In this document: positions 16,294-27,566 of the stretch, one piece after another
Layout: every line of letters starts with the position of its first letter
Position numbering within the stretch: the first letter of the stretch is position 1
From: Lactobacillus sp. HBUAS51381
GTDB lineage: Bacteria > Bacillota > Bacilli > Lactobacillales > Lactobacillaceae
DNA length: 64,000 nt
Assembly (NCBI RefSeq): GCF_012641095.1
Contig: NZ_JAAVSC010000006.1
Location: forward strand, 46,172 to 110,171
Reading direction: 5' to 3'
Program-made: the position numbers and the translations under genes
Notes under the pieces: generated by a model
The model's input: the letters and a program-made list of their open reading frames with translations, nothing else
Databases searched by the model: none
What the model was told of the DNA's origin: nothing

Positions 16294-17133
16294 TTACAGG
16301 TTTTTTAAGAACTTTTGTAAAGCCTCCTGCCAAGTAATCACATGGAAGTCAGTTGCTTTTACTTTTTCCAAACTCATCACAGAATGTTTAGGCCGGTACG
16401 CTTTCTGTGGAAACTGAGAAGAATCTACCGGATGAATCGTAACGTATTGATCCTTTAAAATCTCACTGGCAAATTCAAACCAAGAGCAAGAATTATCATT
16501 CGACAATTGATAAAGTCCATATTCAACCTGATTCTCAATGACGTAATTCATAAACTCTGCCAAAGTCTTAGTCCAAGTCGGACGACCTACTTGATCATTT
16601 ACAACCGATAACTCTTCGTGTGTCTCGGCTAGTTTCAGCATCGTGTAGACAAAGTTTTTCCCATACTCGCCGAACACCCATGAAGTTCGAATAATATAGT
16701 ACTTACTCATAATTTGCTGAACCGCTTGTTCACCCTGATATTTAGCTAACCCATATTGGTTTTTAGGGTTCGCCAAATCAGCTTCTGTGTACATACCGGA
16801 ATTGGTCCCATCAAAAACATAATCCGTACTAATATAAACTAAGGTTGCCCCTACTCGTTCTGTAGCATTGGCTAGGTTACGGGTACCGTTAACATTCACA
16901 AGCTTATTAACAGTCTTTCCAGGTTCGTCTTCGGCTGCATCAACAGCCGTATAAGCCGCACAATCATAAACTAGCTCTGGCTTTTCGCGTTCGAAGTAAC
17001 TATCCACTGCTTCAACGTCCGTAATATCTAACTGCGCTGAACCTGCGGCTAGATAAGTGATTCCTTTTGAATCGAGCAAATGTCGTAATTCGGTACCTAA
17101 TTGACCATTAGCTCCCGTTATTAAAATTTTCAT
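16294..17133 (-). CDS. rfbD: dTDP-4-dehydrorhamnose reductase
   Basis: Final step of dTDP-L-rhamnose synthesis: NAD(P)H-dependent reduction of dTDP-4-keto-L-rhamnose. The 279 residues start with the Rossmann motif GANGQLGTELR (7-17), followed by the SDR YxxxK motif in YGLAKYQGE. It is the last of four dTDP-rhamnose genes (A, C, B, D order of transcription), 21 bases after rfbB. With the others it provides rhamnose for the locus polysaccharide. Confidence 0.94.
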   Translation of the reverse strand: MKILITGANGQLGTELRHLLDSKGITYLAAGSAQLDITDVEAVDSYFEREKPELVYDCAAYTAVDAAEDEPGKTVNKLVNVNGTRNLANATERVGATLVYISTDYVFDGTNSGMYTEADLANPKNQYGLAKYQGEQAVQQIMSKYYIIRTSWVFGEYGKNFVYTMLKLAETHEELSVVNDQVGRPTWTKTLAEFMNYVIENQVEYGLYQLSNDNSCSWFEFASEILKDQYVTIHPVDSSQFPQKAYRPKHSVMSLEKVKATDFHVITWQEALQKFLKNL

Positions 17134-17154
17134 CTAATATATCCTCGCCATTCT

Positions 17155-18776
<1,622 letters not shown>

Positions 18777-18778
18777 AA

Positions 18779-19648
18779 CTATTCCCTCCCAATTAGTCTA
18801 AGCAAATACTGTCCGTAATCATTTTTCTTCAGTGGCTGGGCCAACTCATAAACCTTATCTGCATCAATATAACCCATCCGGTAAGCGACTTCCTCCAGAC
18901 AAGCAATCTTCAAGTTTTGACGTTTCTGAACCGTGGCAATGAAACTACTTGCTTCTTGAAGTGAGTCATGAGTACCCGTATCCAACCAAGCAAAACCACG
19001 CCCCATAAGTTGCACATCAAGCTCATCTCTCTCAAGATAAACCTTATTAATATCCGTGATCTCCAGCTCACCCCTAGCAGACGGCTGGAGATGTTCAGCA
19101 ATATCTACAACTTGATTGTCGTAAAAATACATACCAGTAACGGCATAATTACTTGCTGGATGCTTAGGCTTTTCAACAATTGATTTAGCATGCATATTCT
19201 CGTCAAAATCAACAACGCCAAAGCGCTCCGGATCGTTTACGTGATAGCCAAAAACCGTCGCCCCTCTCTCCTTCTGACTAGCTTGCTGAAGGAGCTTTGA
19301 TAAACCACCACCATAATAAATATTGTCTCCCAAAATCAGACAAACAGAATCGTTACCTATGAACTCTTTACCAAGGATGAAAGCTTCCGCTAAACCATTA
19401 GGTTCACTTTGAACTTTGTATGAAATATTCAGTCCAAGATTACTACCATCGCCAAACAATCCTTTAAATCTAGGTGTATCAGCCTTAGTTGATATAATAA
19501 GTATATCTTGAATCCCAGCGAGCATTATGGTTGACATTGGATAGTAAATCATTGGCTTATCATATATTGGAATTAGCTGTTTTGAAATTGCACGAGTAAT
19601 CGGATATAACCTCGTTCCTGAGCCTCCAGCTAAAATAATACCTTTCAT
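18779..19648 (-). CDS. rfbA: Glucose-1-phosphate thymidylyltransferase
   Basis: First step of dTDP-L-rhamnose synthesis: dTTP plus glucose-1-phosphate gives dTDP-glucose. The 289-residue length is standard. The nucleotide-binding loop [20 protein letters not shown] is at residues 8-27, and the DNIYYGGGL and [20 protein letters not shown] (allosteric/active site) stretches are present. It follows wzx by 12 bases and starts after AGGAGGAAG. From here toward lower coordinates the codon use becomes less AT-rich, a sign that the conserved rhamnose block borders the variable core. Confidence 0.95.
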   Translation of the reverse strand: MKGIILAGGSGTRLYPITRAISKQLIPIYDKPMIYYPMSTIMLAGIQDILIISTKADTPRFKGLFGDGSNLGLNISYKVQSEPNGLAEAFILGKEFIGNDSVCLILGDNIYYGGGLSKLLQQASQKERGATVFGYHVNDPERFGVVDFDENMHAKSIVEKPKHPASNYAVTGMYFYDNQVVDIAEHLQPSARGELEITDINKVYLERDELDVQLMGRGFAWLDTGTHDSLQEASSFIATVQKRQNLKIACLEEVAYRMGYIDADKVYELAQPLKKNDYGQYLLRLIGRE

Positions 19649-19660
19649 ATATTCTTCCTC

Positions 19661-21199
19661 CTATTTTAATAACTTTTTTTTGAACTCACTAAACTTAATT
19701 AATCCTGGCCAGAAAAAGTTGGTTATAACTATCAGCAGTACAATTCCAACAAATTCACATCCCAATGTTACAGCTATACTCAGGAAAATCTTATCATAAT
19801 TAATAACACTCACGATATAGGAAACACCGACAAGAGTAACTAACCCAATGATGACATACAATATGTTTAAGAGCATAAATCTTGATAGTTTGTCTCGAAG
19901 TCCCCATCTAAACACAATTAGCGGTTCCCACCATAAATTAACCAATACGTTACTCGATATTGTTCCGATAAGAACTGCCGACACTTCCAAATTAGTGGTA
20001 CACAATAACAAAACCGAAATAAATAAATTCACAATTGATTCAAGAATCGGTTTATATCGTTCATACCAATATAGTCCATACGCATTGGTATAGGTTATTA
20101 TTGGTTGCCGCAGTCCTTGCAGATAAAAATTAAAAGCAATGAGCAGTAACGGCAATTGTGTGTAAACGTACCTTTCCCCTACCCAATATCGTACAAACGT
20201 AGACGAAAACGCTGTAAATCCAATTGCCGCAAAGAAAATCAATAATGCACTTAAAAAATAATATTTATAAAATACTTTAACTTTTCGAGTTTTACTCTTT
20301 TCAACTACTGCTAAGTTTCCAATTGAGGAAGCAACTGCAGAAACAGCCTGATTTAAAACATTCGTGAGTCCCGTTATTATCAATGTGTAGTTTGAGTACA
20401 CCCCAACCGAAGTTAGTCCTACAAAATAAGACAACAAGATGTTATCCGTTCCATTAACCACAATGCCACCAGCTTTTGCAGATAGCATACCCAGCACATT
20501 TTTCTTAAAAAAGTTCATTGTTGACTTGTCAATTCTTTCAGACGGATAATCCAAAAGATATGGATAGAGCCTATCAACGACTCTTGAAACTCGCAAATTT
20601 GAAATAATCATAAAGATCAATTGAATGATTAAATACAAATAATAGCTTGAGTATAATAATAGGCCCACAATTTGAAGAATTTGTTGAATCAAACTATATC
20701 CAACTGTATTCAAAGTATTTAAATACCCTTGCTGATTAGCTATCAATAGTGTTCTTTTATAACTAACCAGATATGATGCAACAGTACTAGATAATGACAA
20801 CGCAAATGCGATATAGATATTCACAAAATTGGTCGATTGATCGTGTATTAGATGGGGTAAAAATGGCATGACGCATAATCCACCCAAAAAAACTACCAAG
20901 GCAATGTACCTGTACCATCGTTTGAAATGTACCATTAAAGCTGCAATTTGGCCATGATTATTACTAGCAAGTGGCTCATATAATGCGAAGGTCACTGCGG
21001 AACCAATTCCCAACTCAGCAAAGTTAAGAAAGCTTAATACATTCACAAATAATCCATTTAGTCCTAGAAATTTTTGCCCAAGCACATGTATGAAAAATGT
21101 CCGGGCAATAAATTGTGCAACTAATGTTAATATTTGACCCAGACTAGCTATGCTACTATTTAGCACCGCAGCATGTGTTCTAGACAATTTTCTATGCAT
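19661..21199 (-). CDS. Polysaccharide repeat-unit flippase (Wzx-type)
   Basis: A 512-residue integral membrane protein of the MVF/polysaccharide transporter group with about 12-14 hydrophobic segments; it should flip undecaprenyl-diphosphate-linked repeat units across the membrane. N-terminal LNSSIASLGQILTLVAQFIA and the FLGLNGLFVNVLSFLNFAELG segment are typical of Gram-positive Wzx proteins. It is strongly AT-rich. It starts one base after the glycosyltransferase stop, following GGAGAAGAG, within the central variable block. Confidence 0.88.
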   Translation of the reverse strand: MHRKLSRTHAAVLNSSIASLGQILTLVAQFIARTFFIHVLGQKFLGLNGLFVNVLSFLNFAELGIGSAVTFALYEPLASNNHGQIAALMVHFKRWYRYIALVVFLGGLCVMPFLPHLIHDQSTNFVNIYIAFALSLSSTVASYLVSYKRTLLIANQQGYLNTLNTVGYSLIQQILQIVGLLLYSSYYLYLIIQLIFMIISNLRVSRVVDRLYPYLLDYPSERIDKSTMNFFKKNVLGMLSAKAGGIVVNGTDNILLSYFVGLTSVGVYSNYTLIITGLTNVLNQAVSAVASSIGNLAVVEKSKTRKVKVFYKYYFLSALLIFFAAIGFTAFSSTFVRYWVGERYVYTQLPLLLIAFNFYLQGLRQPIITYTNAYGLYWYERYKPILESIVNLFISVLLLCTTNLEVSAVLIGTISSNVLVNLWWEPLIVFRWGLRDKLSRFMLLNILYVIIGLVTLVGVSYIVSVINYDKIFLSIAVTLGCEFVGIVLLIVITNFFWPGLIKFSEFKKKLLK

Positions 21200-21200
21200 A

Positions 21201-22271
21201 TTACTCTTCTCCGTTAAACACCTTTTCTAATAAATCAGAAGAATTCTTAATATTAAACTTATGCAAGTCTTCTTCAGCCTTATTAGCTAATTTGACCCTC
21301 AAACTATCTTTTTCTAATAACGAAACAATACTGTCCTTAAAATCATCTAAATTATTTGGATCAACTAAAAGTGCATTGCTCTTATCTTTTGCGTAATCCA
21401 ACACTCCTCCAATCCTGCTAGAAACTAAAGCAGCTCCCGATGCCATCGCTTCCATCCCAGTTAAGCACCACCCCTCCAATAGTGAGGGCAATAAGTATAC
21501 TTTTGATTTTCCATAAATATCATTTCTAAGTGCTTCTTGAGTTGGCATCTGATAATAGGTGATATAATCCGGCAGGTTATCTGGCTTATCAAATACTCCA
21601 AATAACTTTACATGCAAATCAGGAATTTCCTTTTTAACTGCGCTTAAGACTTTCAACCCAAATGCAACATTCTTTTCCGGTAATTTATGAAAAAGCATGG
21701 AAACTATGTTCTCCCTTGCCTCAACACCTTGACTGTCGTAAAATACCTTTTCATCTAAAAAGTTAGGCACAAAATATATCTTATCATCTGTATACGTATT
21801 CACCACGTCATCCAACCACTTTGAAATTACAATTTTAGTTAGTGGTAGTTTAAACGTATTATTCACACGATTTACGTCATCATATGCCCATGTTTCATAA
21901 TTTTGAATAAAATAAAACTTGTTTCCATAACTCGCATCCAAATTAGCAACGACTGGGGCCGTTTGCACCGCCGTTGCCACAATCACATCCGCTTTCGGAA
22001 AGTCTGATTCAAAAATAACATTAAAATGCAATTCCACTCTTGAATCTAATTTAAACCAATTGAGTTTTGTACTTTGACCATGTGTGATTCTCTTCCTTTC
22101 TCGCGAAATCCAAGCCCGCAGATTAGACACTCGTTCCGGGTATAAATTGTTCAGAAAACTTATCGAAACAGAATTTCCTCTTTTAACTAATTCATTTGCA
22201 TACTGGAACACTACCTTAAATCCGCCAATAGGCTTATTACCATTCTCAGGTAAGACAAAGTTTATCTTCAT
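21201..22271 (-). CDS. Glycosyltransferase, GT4-like (rhamnosyltransferase WsaF type)
   Basis: A cytosolic GT-B fold transferase that should add one sugar of the repeat unit. I chose the ATG at 22269-22271 (MKINFVLPENG), about 11 bases after GGGGG; a start six codons earlier touches the preceding stop but lacks a ribosome binding site. The 356 residues show an N-terminal domain with GGFKVVFQYANELVKRG and a C-terminal donor domain with PEKNVAFGLKVLSAV, the PSLLEGWCLTGMEAMASG segment containing the EX7E-like motif, and SRIGGVLDY. Donor and acceptor cannot be read; dTDP-rhamnose is possible because rfbABCD is in the locus. Confidence 0.82.
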   Translation of the reverse strand: MKINFVLPENGNKPIGGFKVVFQYANELVKRGNSVSISFLNNLYPERVSNLRAWISRERKRITHGQSTKLNWFKLDSRVELHFNVIFESDFPKADVIVATAVQTAPVVANLDASYGNKFYFIQNYETWAYDDVNRVNNTFKLPLTKIVISKWLDDVVNTYTDDKIYFVPNFLDEKVFYDSQGVEARENIVSMLFHKLPEKNVAFGLKVLSAVKKEIPDLHVKLFGVFDKPDNLPDYITYYQMPTQEALRNDIYGKSKVYLLPSLLEGWCLTGMEAMASGAALVSSRIGGVLDYAKDKSNALLVDPNNLDDFKDSIVSLLEKDSLRVKLANKAEEDLHKFNIKNSSDLLEKVFNGEE

Positions 22272-22289
22272 AACCTTTACAACCCCCAT

Positions 22290-23234
22290 CTAGTAAAATA
22301 CTACCAAGAAAATCAATATTTTTAATTCCACAAATCGCCAAAAAGATTTATAATCACGCACAATTAGTAGTGCCTTAGAGACGGGATTATTGGTTTTCCA
22401 AAAACTAAGAGCAGACGTTAATATCTTTTGATTTTTCCTTGTGACTTCATTAATATCAATAACCGATTTCATGATAGAGAGATCCGTGAAACATCGCTGC
22501 ATTGCACGTCTTCTATATTTGATATCAGTAACAGGATGGCGTTTTGTTTTTGCTCCAAGTACATTGTCTCCATGCTGACGATAGTTGACAGTTGTATCAG
22601 GTAAAAAGCGTAAGTTATCGTAACTAACTGCAATAAGAGCACAGAATGAGTCATGCATCCTTATCTTTTTAAATTGTTTGTCTTTCACTTTAATAGCCAT
22701 ATCACGGAGATCCTTATTAATTGCAAATGCAGCTCCAGTTACTCTTGATTTGAAAGTAAGGAAGGCCAAATCTCTAACTTCATTATATCCCCACCCATTT
22801 AACCCCATCATTGTATTCCCGGTATCTTTATTATTTGAATCAACAATATTCAAATCAGAATAGACTCCACATGGCTTTGTTTCATCCGCGCGATTAAACT
22901 CATCTAAAAAGCATCGTATCTTACTAGGATGCCAAACATCGTCTTGATCGCAGAAAAAGTAATAATCCGCAACTGTCTTTTTTAAAAGAGTCAAAAAAGA
23001 CAGTTGTACCCCTAGATTCATTTCATTCTTCTCTTCAAGTACTTTGATATTCTCGTAATTATTAGCATAATCATCTAAGATTTTTCTTGTTTGATCGCTT
23101 GAACCATCATCTCTACAATAAATACTTAATGCATATTTACTAGTATCAAGGTCCTGATTAAGAAGACTTTCTATTTGCTCTGCAATAAATTTTTCTCCAT
23201 TGTAGGTTGACATAATAACTGCGATTTTCTTCAA
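22290..23234 (-). CDS. Glycosyltransferase family 2 protein
   Basis: A 314-residue GT-A fold transferase. The start is TTG at 23232-23234, seven bases after GAGGGAG. The N-terminal AVIMSTYNGEKFIAEQIESL and FCDQDDVWHPSK (near 94-105, the metal-binding DxD region) are typical of rhamnosyltransferase-like GT2 enzymes, and NYRQHGDNVLG is a frequent later motif. A hydrophobic C-terminal segment (VELKILIFLVVFY) suggests membrane association. It is followed directly by the GT4-like gene. AT-rich. The linkage made is unknown. Confidence 0.87.
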   Translation of the reverse strand: MKKIAVIMSTYNGEKFIAEQIESLLNQDLDTSKYALSIYCRDDGSSDQTRKILDDYANNYENIKVLEEKNEMNLGVQLSFLTLLKKTVADYYFFCDQDDVWHPSKIRCFLDEFNRADETKPCGVYSDLNIVDSNNKDTGNTMMGLNGWGYNEVRDLAFLTFKSRVTGAAFAINKDLRDMAIKVKDKQFKKIRMHDSFCALIAVSYDNLRFLPDTTVNYRQHGDNVLGAKTKRHPVTDIKYRRRAMQRCFTDLSIMKSVIDINEVTRKNQKILTSALSFWKTNNPVSKALLIVRDYKSFWRFVELKILIFLVVFY

Positions 23235-23602
23235 AAGCTACTCCCTCTTTTAAATCTTAGTCTACTAGAGCCTTGTTTTTAATCTCTTCAATGAATTATC
23301 ACAATAGATGAAGCTGAAATCCAGCAGCTTATTTAATTACATTGAACGGAACAAAACACCCCTTATTACTGGCAAAAACGCAGACACATTGGTCTGTACC
23401 CTACTTGTAAATATTGGGTTTAAAATTTCGTACTACCATTCAAATCAAGCTCAACTTTATTTAGTGATATCGTTCGAAGCTTCCAATCTATATAACCTTC
23501 TGTACGATAATTAACCATAAATCGCCTTACTACGATCTGCAGAATGAAACGAATACTTTTACACCATATCTGGAGGCTGGCACTGAAGAATTACAAAACA
23601 AA
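23235..23602. other. AT-rich gap inside the EPS locus
   Basis: 368 bases between wzy and the next GT2 gene, unusual for this tightly packed locus. On the minus strand only short frames exist (for example one of about 31 codons starting MVNYRTEGYIDW, near 23411-23506). It may be the remnant of a lost gene. I see no clear promoter or terminator. Confidence 0.45.
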
Positions 23603-24706
23603 TTACCTAACAATTTTCATCAAATATGGTATTGTTCGAATAAAGTCATCACCCCAGATATAATTGTAGGTGAACATACTAACCAAACACGTTAGTATTA
23701 TTAAACTCGTTAAAATCCATTTATTTTTATACATTCTCTTGTTTTCTGAAAATATTGCAATAGATAATATTACAAATAAAAATCCTGCCCTTTGAATTCT
23801 AGAATAATCCACTGCCAGAAAAAGTAAGGGCACACATAGGAACGTCATGGTAGCACCCGTATATAACACGCTTAACTTCTCGTCCATGAAGGAATCAGAT
23901 AATAATCCACCACGCAATCTAAACGTAGTCAGTAAGCCTAGAAAACTGGTAAATAAAATCAAAAAAAGTTTCCTAATAGTGGTACCGTATGTATATTGTC
24001 CTGATATTTTATCAGCTAGATTCCCTCTACTACCAATCAAAATACTCATTTTTGTGAGTATATTAATAAATTTACCTGTTCCCATTATAAGAACCATTAA
24101 CATTATAAATGCGGTCAACGCAAAGACAGCCACCAAACTATACTTATATGCTTTTGGGGATAAGGTCTTAGAAAGAACTCTTAGTAAGACTATCAATAAA
24201 AAAACGTAACCAATCGATTGAAATTCTGCCGCTAATAAAATAAAGAAAACAGAAATCATACAATTTTTAAGATTTAGTCTAATTAAAAAAGATGATCCCA
24301 AAATCACTAATGATACCATCATAAAGTTTCTAACCTGCGTAGCATCAATAAAAAAAGCAGTTATTCCATACAAGAAAACGAAGATAGCTACATTTGACGT
24401 AAATCGTACGACGCCAATATATAATATAATTGATGCAAGTATACAGAAGAGAACCCTAAAGTCTAAATAACTCCATCCTCTATTAAAAAAAAAGGAACTC
24501 AAATAACTGTATCCACGCTCAAAATACAATCCGTTATTAGAATTAGAATAGACCATTTGATACGTGTCATAATCAGATGTAGTAGCAGGGTCTGCTGAGC
24601 CTGCTAAATAACCCAATATCAATATACCAAACAGTCCAACTAATTTTGATCGCTTTTCAACTAATTGATACAGCAATTGAAATAATTCAGAAAAGATAAA
24701 TAACAT
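23603..24706 (-). CDS. EpsG/Wzy-family polysaccharide polymerase
   Basis: A 367-residue membrane protein with about ten hydrophobic segments, of the EpsG type. It should join repeat units at the outer face of the membrane. I chose the ATG at 24704-24706, five bases after AGGGGGG; a GTG six codons upstream lies inside that site. The sequence GYLAGSADPATTSDYDTYQ early on and the RGWSYLDFRVLF and VRNFMMVSLVILG segments (charged residues between helices) fit EpsG members, where this pattern (DYxxY, R-N-F) recurs. Very AT-rich. The repeat unit it polymerises is unknown. Confidence 0.8.
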   Translation of the reverse strand: MLFIFSELFQLLYQLVEKRSKLVGLFGILILGYLAGSADPATTSDYDTYQMVYSNSNNGLYFERGYSYLSSFFFNRGWSYLDFRVLFCILASIILYIGVVRFTSNVAIFVFLYGITAFFIDATQVRNFMMVSLVILGSSFLIRLNLKNCMISVFFILLAAEFQSIGYVFLLIVLLRVLSKTLSPKAYKYSLVAVFALTAFIMLMVLIMGTGKFINILTKMSILIGSRGNLADKISGQYTYGTTIRKLFLILFTSFLGLLTTFRLRGGLLSDSFMDEKLSVLYTGATMTFLCVPLLFLAVDYSRIQRAGFLFVILSIAIFSENKRMYKNKWILTSLIILTCLVSMFTYNYIWGDDFIRTIPYLMKIVR

Positions 24707-24851
24707 ACTTTCCCCCCTGCTCACAAAATGCCAACCAAAGTGTGTTCATAACGCGCAATGCCATTTATAAGTCAAGTAACGAGCTTCAACTCAAAACATC
24801 TGAAGAATACTGTAGAACTCGAATCATACGCCAGATAACCTATTTTTTTAA

Positions 24852-25766
24852 TTACAGGGTTCCAGCTCCTACTCTGTATTTTATCTGCAATGTTTTTCTA
24901 AAGCCTGTTGCTTTAAATTTTGGACTAAAAAACAACTCAAGCCTATATAGAAAATTAGACTTATACCCTGCAATTAGATGTAACAATTTCTTATCCCTAT
25001 CACTTAACTCATCACTATACCCATCCAAGATTTGTTCAGCTCTATGCGAGAATACATTTTTAGGATTCTTTTTGTACCGTTTATATCTCACCCAAAGTGT
25101 TGGAGCATTTACACTTTCACTTTTTCCAAACCCCGTAGCCGTACCCGCATGTCTTCTATAAAGGATATGTGATCTTTTATCATACACCACCCCACCCATT
25201 AAGTTTCCAAGTGCCATAACATATGCGTCATGGTTAGTTTCCTGTGTGACTCTGTGTTTCCTTAATAAGCTCAACATTTGACTATTGAAAACCATCGTGG
25301 CGCCCACTCCATACCCATTAAGAAAACATTCCGGCATTTTTAAAGATGGTTCGAAATCTTGTGAAAACCTATTTCCGATAACTGTTTCATTATCCGTCAT
25401 TGTTGTTACATTTGAGTGGTAAACCATTGGAATATTTTTTTTCAACATCCCAACCGCTGTCATTAACTTGTCTGCCTTCCAAATATCATCTTGATCTGAA
25501 AATGCATAGTACACTTCGGAGCTAAATCTTACTTTTTCCAAAAGTGTCATAAAGCTCTTTCTCCAACCAATATTATGGCCTGATATGACCGTTACATTAT
25601 CCAACCTACTAAATTTATCTAACACAGCTAGAGTCTTATCATGAGATCCATCATCACGAATTAAAATTTCAACATTAACACCCTTCTGGTCTAAAATACT
25701 CCTCATCTGCTGTGAAATATAGAATTCACCATTATAAGATGACATCATTACCACAACTGTTACCAT
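24852..25766 (-). CDS. Glycosyltransferase family 2 protein
   Basis: A second GT2 enzyme, 304 residues, likely adding another sugar to the lipid-linked repeat unit on the cytosolic face. MSSYNGEFYISQQMRSILDQ near residue 9, LIRDDGSHDKT near 35 and FSDQDDIWKADK near 90 give the nucleotide-sugar and metal-binding motifs. YRRHAGTATGFG resembles the NYRQHG motif of the neighbouring GT2, so the two are related. The ATG follows AGAGGAAG. 127 bases separate it from wzy. Confidence 0.87.
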   Translation of the reverse strand: MVTVVVMMSSYNGEFYISQQMRSILDQKGVNVEILIRDDGSHDKTLAVLDKFSRLDNVTVISGHNIGWRKSFMTLLEKVRFSSEVYYAFSDQDDIWKADKLMTAVGMLKKNIPMVYHSNVTTMTDNETVIGNRFSQDFEPSLKMPECFLNGYGVGATMVFNSQMLSLLRKHRVTQETNHDAYVMALGNLMGGVVYDKRSHILYRRHAGTATGFGKSESVNAPTLWVRYKRYKKNPKNVFSHRAEQILDGYSDELSDRDKKLLHLIAGYKSNFLYRLELFFSPKFKATGFRKTLQIKYRVGAGTL

Positions 25767-25778
25767 ATGTCTTCCTCT

Positions 25779-26822
25779 CTATGCTTCAACTTCCTTAAAA
25801 CTCTCTATTGTTCTTGCAATCATTTCTTTTAACCCAAGTGTTGGCTTCCATCCAAGCTTTCGCAACTTATCTGAGCTCAAATGTAAATTCACTTTAGGAG
25901 CATATCCCATTGAATTTTTAGGAATATCAATTTCCACCTTGCCATTTCCATACTCATTAGCAATTAACATTGCTAACTGCTTTATAGAAACATTAGTCTC
26001 TTCGTTCACAACATTATAAGCATTGCCAGTTACCCCCTCCATCATAACCAACAGCAATGCTTCAATAGTATCTCTCAGATAGCAATAATTTCCTTGTGAA
26101 CTACCATCTGTATGTAAGACCAACGGGCTACCACTTAAAGAGCTTCTTATAAACTGAGCAAATACTCGACTGTCCTTTACTGAAACACCTGGTCCAAAGG
26201 TCTGAGCTAACCTCGCACTAACAACTGAAATCCCACGTTCACTTGAATACGCGTTTCCCAAAAATTCACATGCTCTTTTAGCCTCTGGATAACCATTTCT
26301 GATCACTAATGGGTCAACATACCCCAAATCTTTTTCATGCGATAGGCCTTCAACAAACGGCTGACCATAAATTTCCATCGAAGATAAATATACCACTTTT
26401 GCTTTCTGAAGTTCCGCGAGTTCCAAAACATTTCGAAAACCTATCAATTGTGTTTCAAAGGCCTCAATTGGATGCTCAATCAACCCCAATGAATCTGTCA
26501 CTGCAGCCGCATGATAGATAAAATCCACCTTTTCTATCTTGTCTTTAAAAGGTTCTCTAACATCTTGAAAAATAAAACGTACTTTCGAATTTTCACTTAA
26601 ATCGCCATAAAGTTCGTCTACTTTATTTTTATTTCTCACCAATGCAATAATAGAAACATCTAACTTTAGTTTACTATTAGCCTCTATAAATGTCCGAACT
26701 AAGACGTGCCCCACCAATCCTGTAGCTCCAGTAATTAGAATGCACTTACCTCTGAATTTTTCAATTAAATGAAGATCATGACAAATAATATAGTCAATAT
26801 CTTTTGCTAACATTGTTTGCAT
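25779..26822 (-). CDS. NAD-dependent epimerase/dehydratase family protein, possible CDP-polyol pathway reductase
   Basis: An extended SDR of 347 residues with an unusual 27-residue N-terminal extension before the Rossmann motif ITGATGLVGHVLVRTF (about 30-45). Active-site candidates are YLSSMEIYG and the YxxxK-like region NGYPEAKRACE. It lies between a GT2 gene and a cytidylyltransferase-like gene, 5 bases from the latter. In pneumococcal capsule loci a nucleotidyltransferase plus such an SDR (for example mnp1-mnp2) makes CDP-mannitol; by analogy this one may reduce or epimerise the sugar phosphate that becomes a CDP-polyol. The precise reaction is inferred. Confidence 0.78.
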   Translation of the reverse strand: MQTMLAKDIDYIICHDLHLIEKFRGKCILITGATGLVGHVLVRTFIEANSKLKLDVSIIALVRNKNKVDELYGDLSENSKVRFIFQDVREPFKDKIEKVDFIYHAAAVTDSLGLIEHPIEAFETQLIGFRNVLELAELQKAKVVYLSSMEIYGQPFVEGLSHEKDLGYVDPLVIRNGYPEAKRACEFLGNAYSSERGISVVSARLAQTFGPGVSVKDSRVFAQFIRSSLSGSPLVLHTDGSSQGNYCYLRDTIEALLLVMMEGVTGNAYNVVNEETNVSIKQLAMLIANEYGNGKVEIDIPKNSMGYAPKVNLHLSSDKLRKLGWKPTLGLKEMIARTIESFKEVEA

Positions 26823-26827
26823 TCTCT

Positions 26828-27556
26828 CTATCCTCCAAATACTTGTTCATTCATCCTGGCATCCATAATTGCCTTAAAAATATAAAAGTCAACTGGTGTC
26901 GTCACCTTTATATTGTTTGTTTTACCTAAAACAGTATGCAATTCACAACCATACGTTTGCATCATTGTTGCTGAATCTATAAAACTAAGATTCTCATCAT
27001 TTTTTGCCTCTAAATATGTACGCCAAAGTTTGTCCAGCCTGTAACTTTGAGGCGCACGTGCCATAAGACAATCGTCTCTATTCAACAGCTTAGAAATTTT
27101 ACTATTTGTAGAACTAATTGCAATTGTTTCAATAGCCGGCACAACAGTAATAGCAGATCCATAAATTTTAACGTCTTTAATATTACTGTTGATAGTCTCT
27201 TGATCCACTAATGGCCTAACCCCATCATGCAACAAAACATACGTATCCTTACCATTCACAACTAGATTCTCTTTGATATATCTTACACCGACAAATTGTG
27301 ATTCCAGCGCCGAAGAACCACCTGTTAAAATCTTTTTGACTTTTTTCAAACCAAATAAATCAATTTTTTTTCGCAAATATTCTTTCCAACCACTGACACA
27401 AACAACAATAATTCCATCTACATTATTGTTCATCTCGAATTGTTCCAATGTATATATAATGATCGGTTTGTTATTTAGCTCTAAAAATTGCTTGGGAAGT
27501 GCGCCATTATTCATTCTTCTACCCACCCCACCAGCAAAAACGATGGCATAATTCAT
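26828..27556 (-). CDS. IspD/TarI-family cytidylyltransferase
   Basis: A 242-residue nucleotidyltransferase of the 2-C-methylerythritol-4-phosphate/ribitol-5-phosphate cytidylyltransferase family. The signature AGGVGRRMNNGALPKQFLEL lies at residues 8-27, HDGVRPLVD near 110 and TTPVDFYIFKAI near the C-terminus. Position beside an SDR and a LicD transferase argues for making a CDP-polyol (ribitol, arabinitol, mannitol or similar) for the polysaccharide rather than isoprenoid synthesis. Cytosolic. The gene ends 5 bases before the SDR gene. Confidence 0.84.
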   Translation of the reverse strand: MNYAIVFAGGVGRRMNNGALPKQFLELNNKPIIIYTLEQFEMNNNVDGIIVVCVSGWKEYLRKKIDLFGLKKVKKILTGGSSALESQFVGVRYIKENLVVNGKDTYVLLHDGVRPLVDQETINSNIKDVKIYGSAITVVPAIETIAISSTNSKISKLLNRDDCLMARAPQSYRLDKLWRTYLEAKNDENLSFIDSATMMQTYGCELHTVLGKTNNIKVTTPVDFYIFKAIMDARMNEQVFGG

Positions 27557-27566
27557 TTACTATCAC

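Noticed and set aside
23308..23514. Plus-strand frame of 68 codons in the EPS gap
   Set aside because: Opposite to all locus genes, no ribosome binding site, no recognisable motif.
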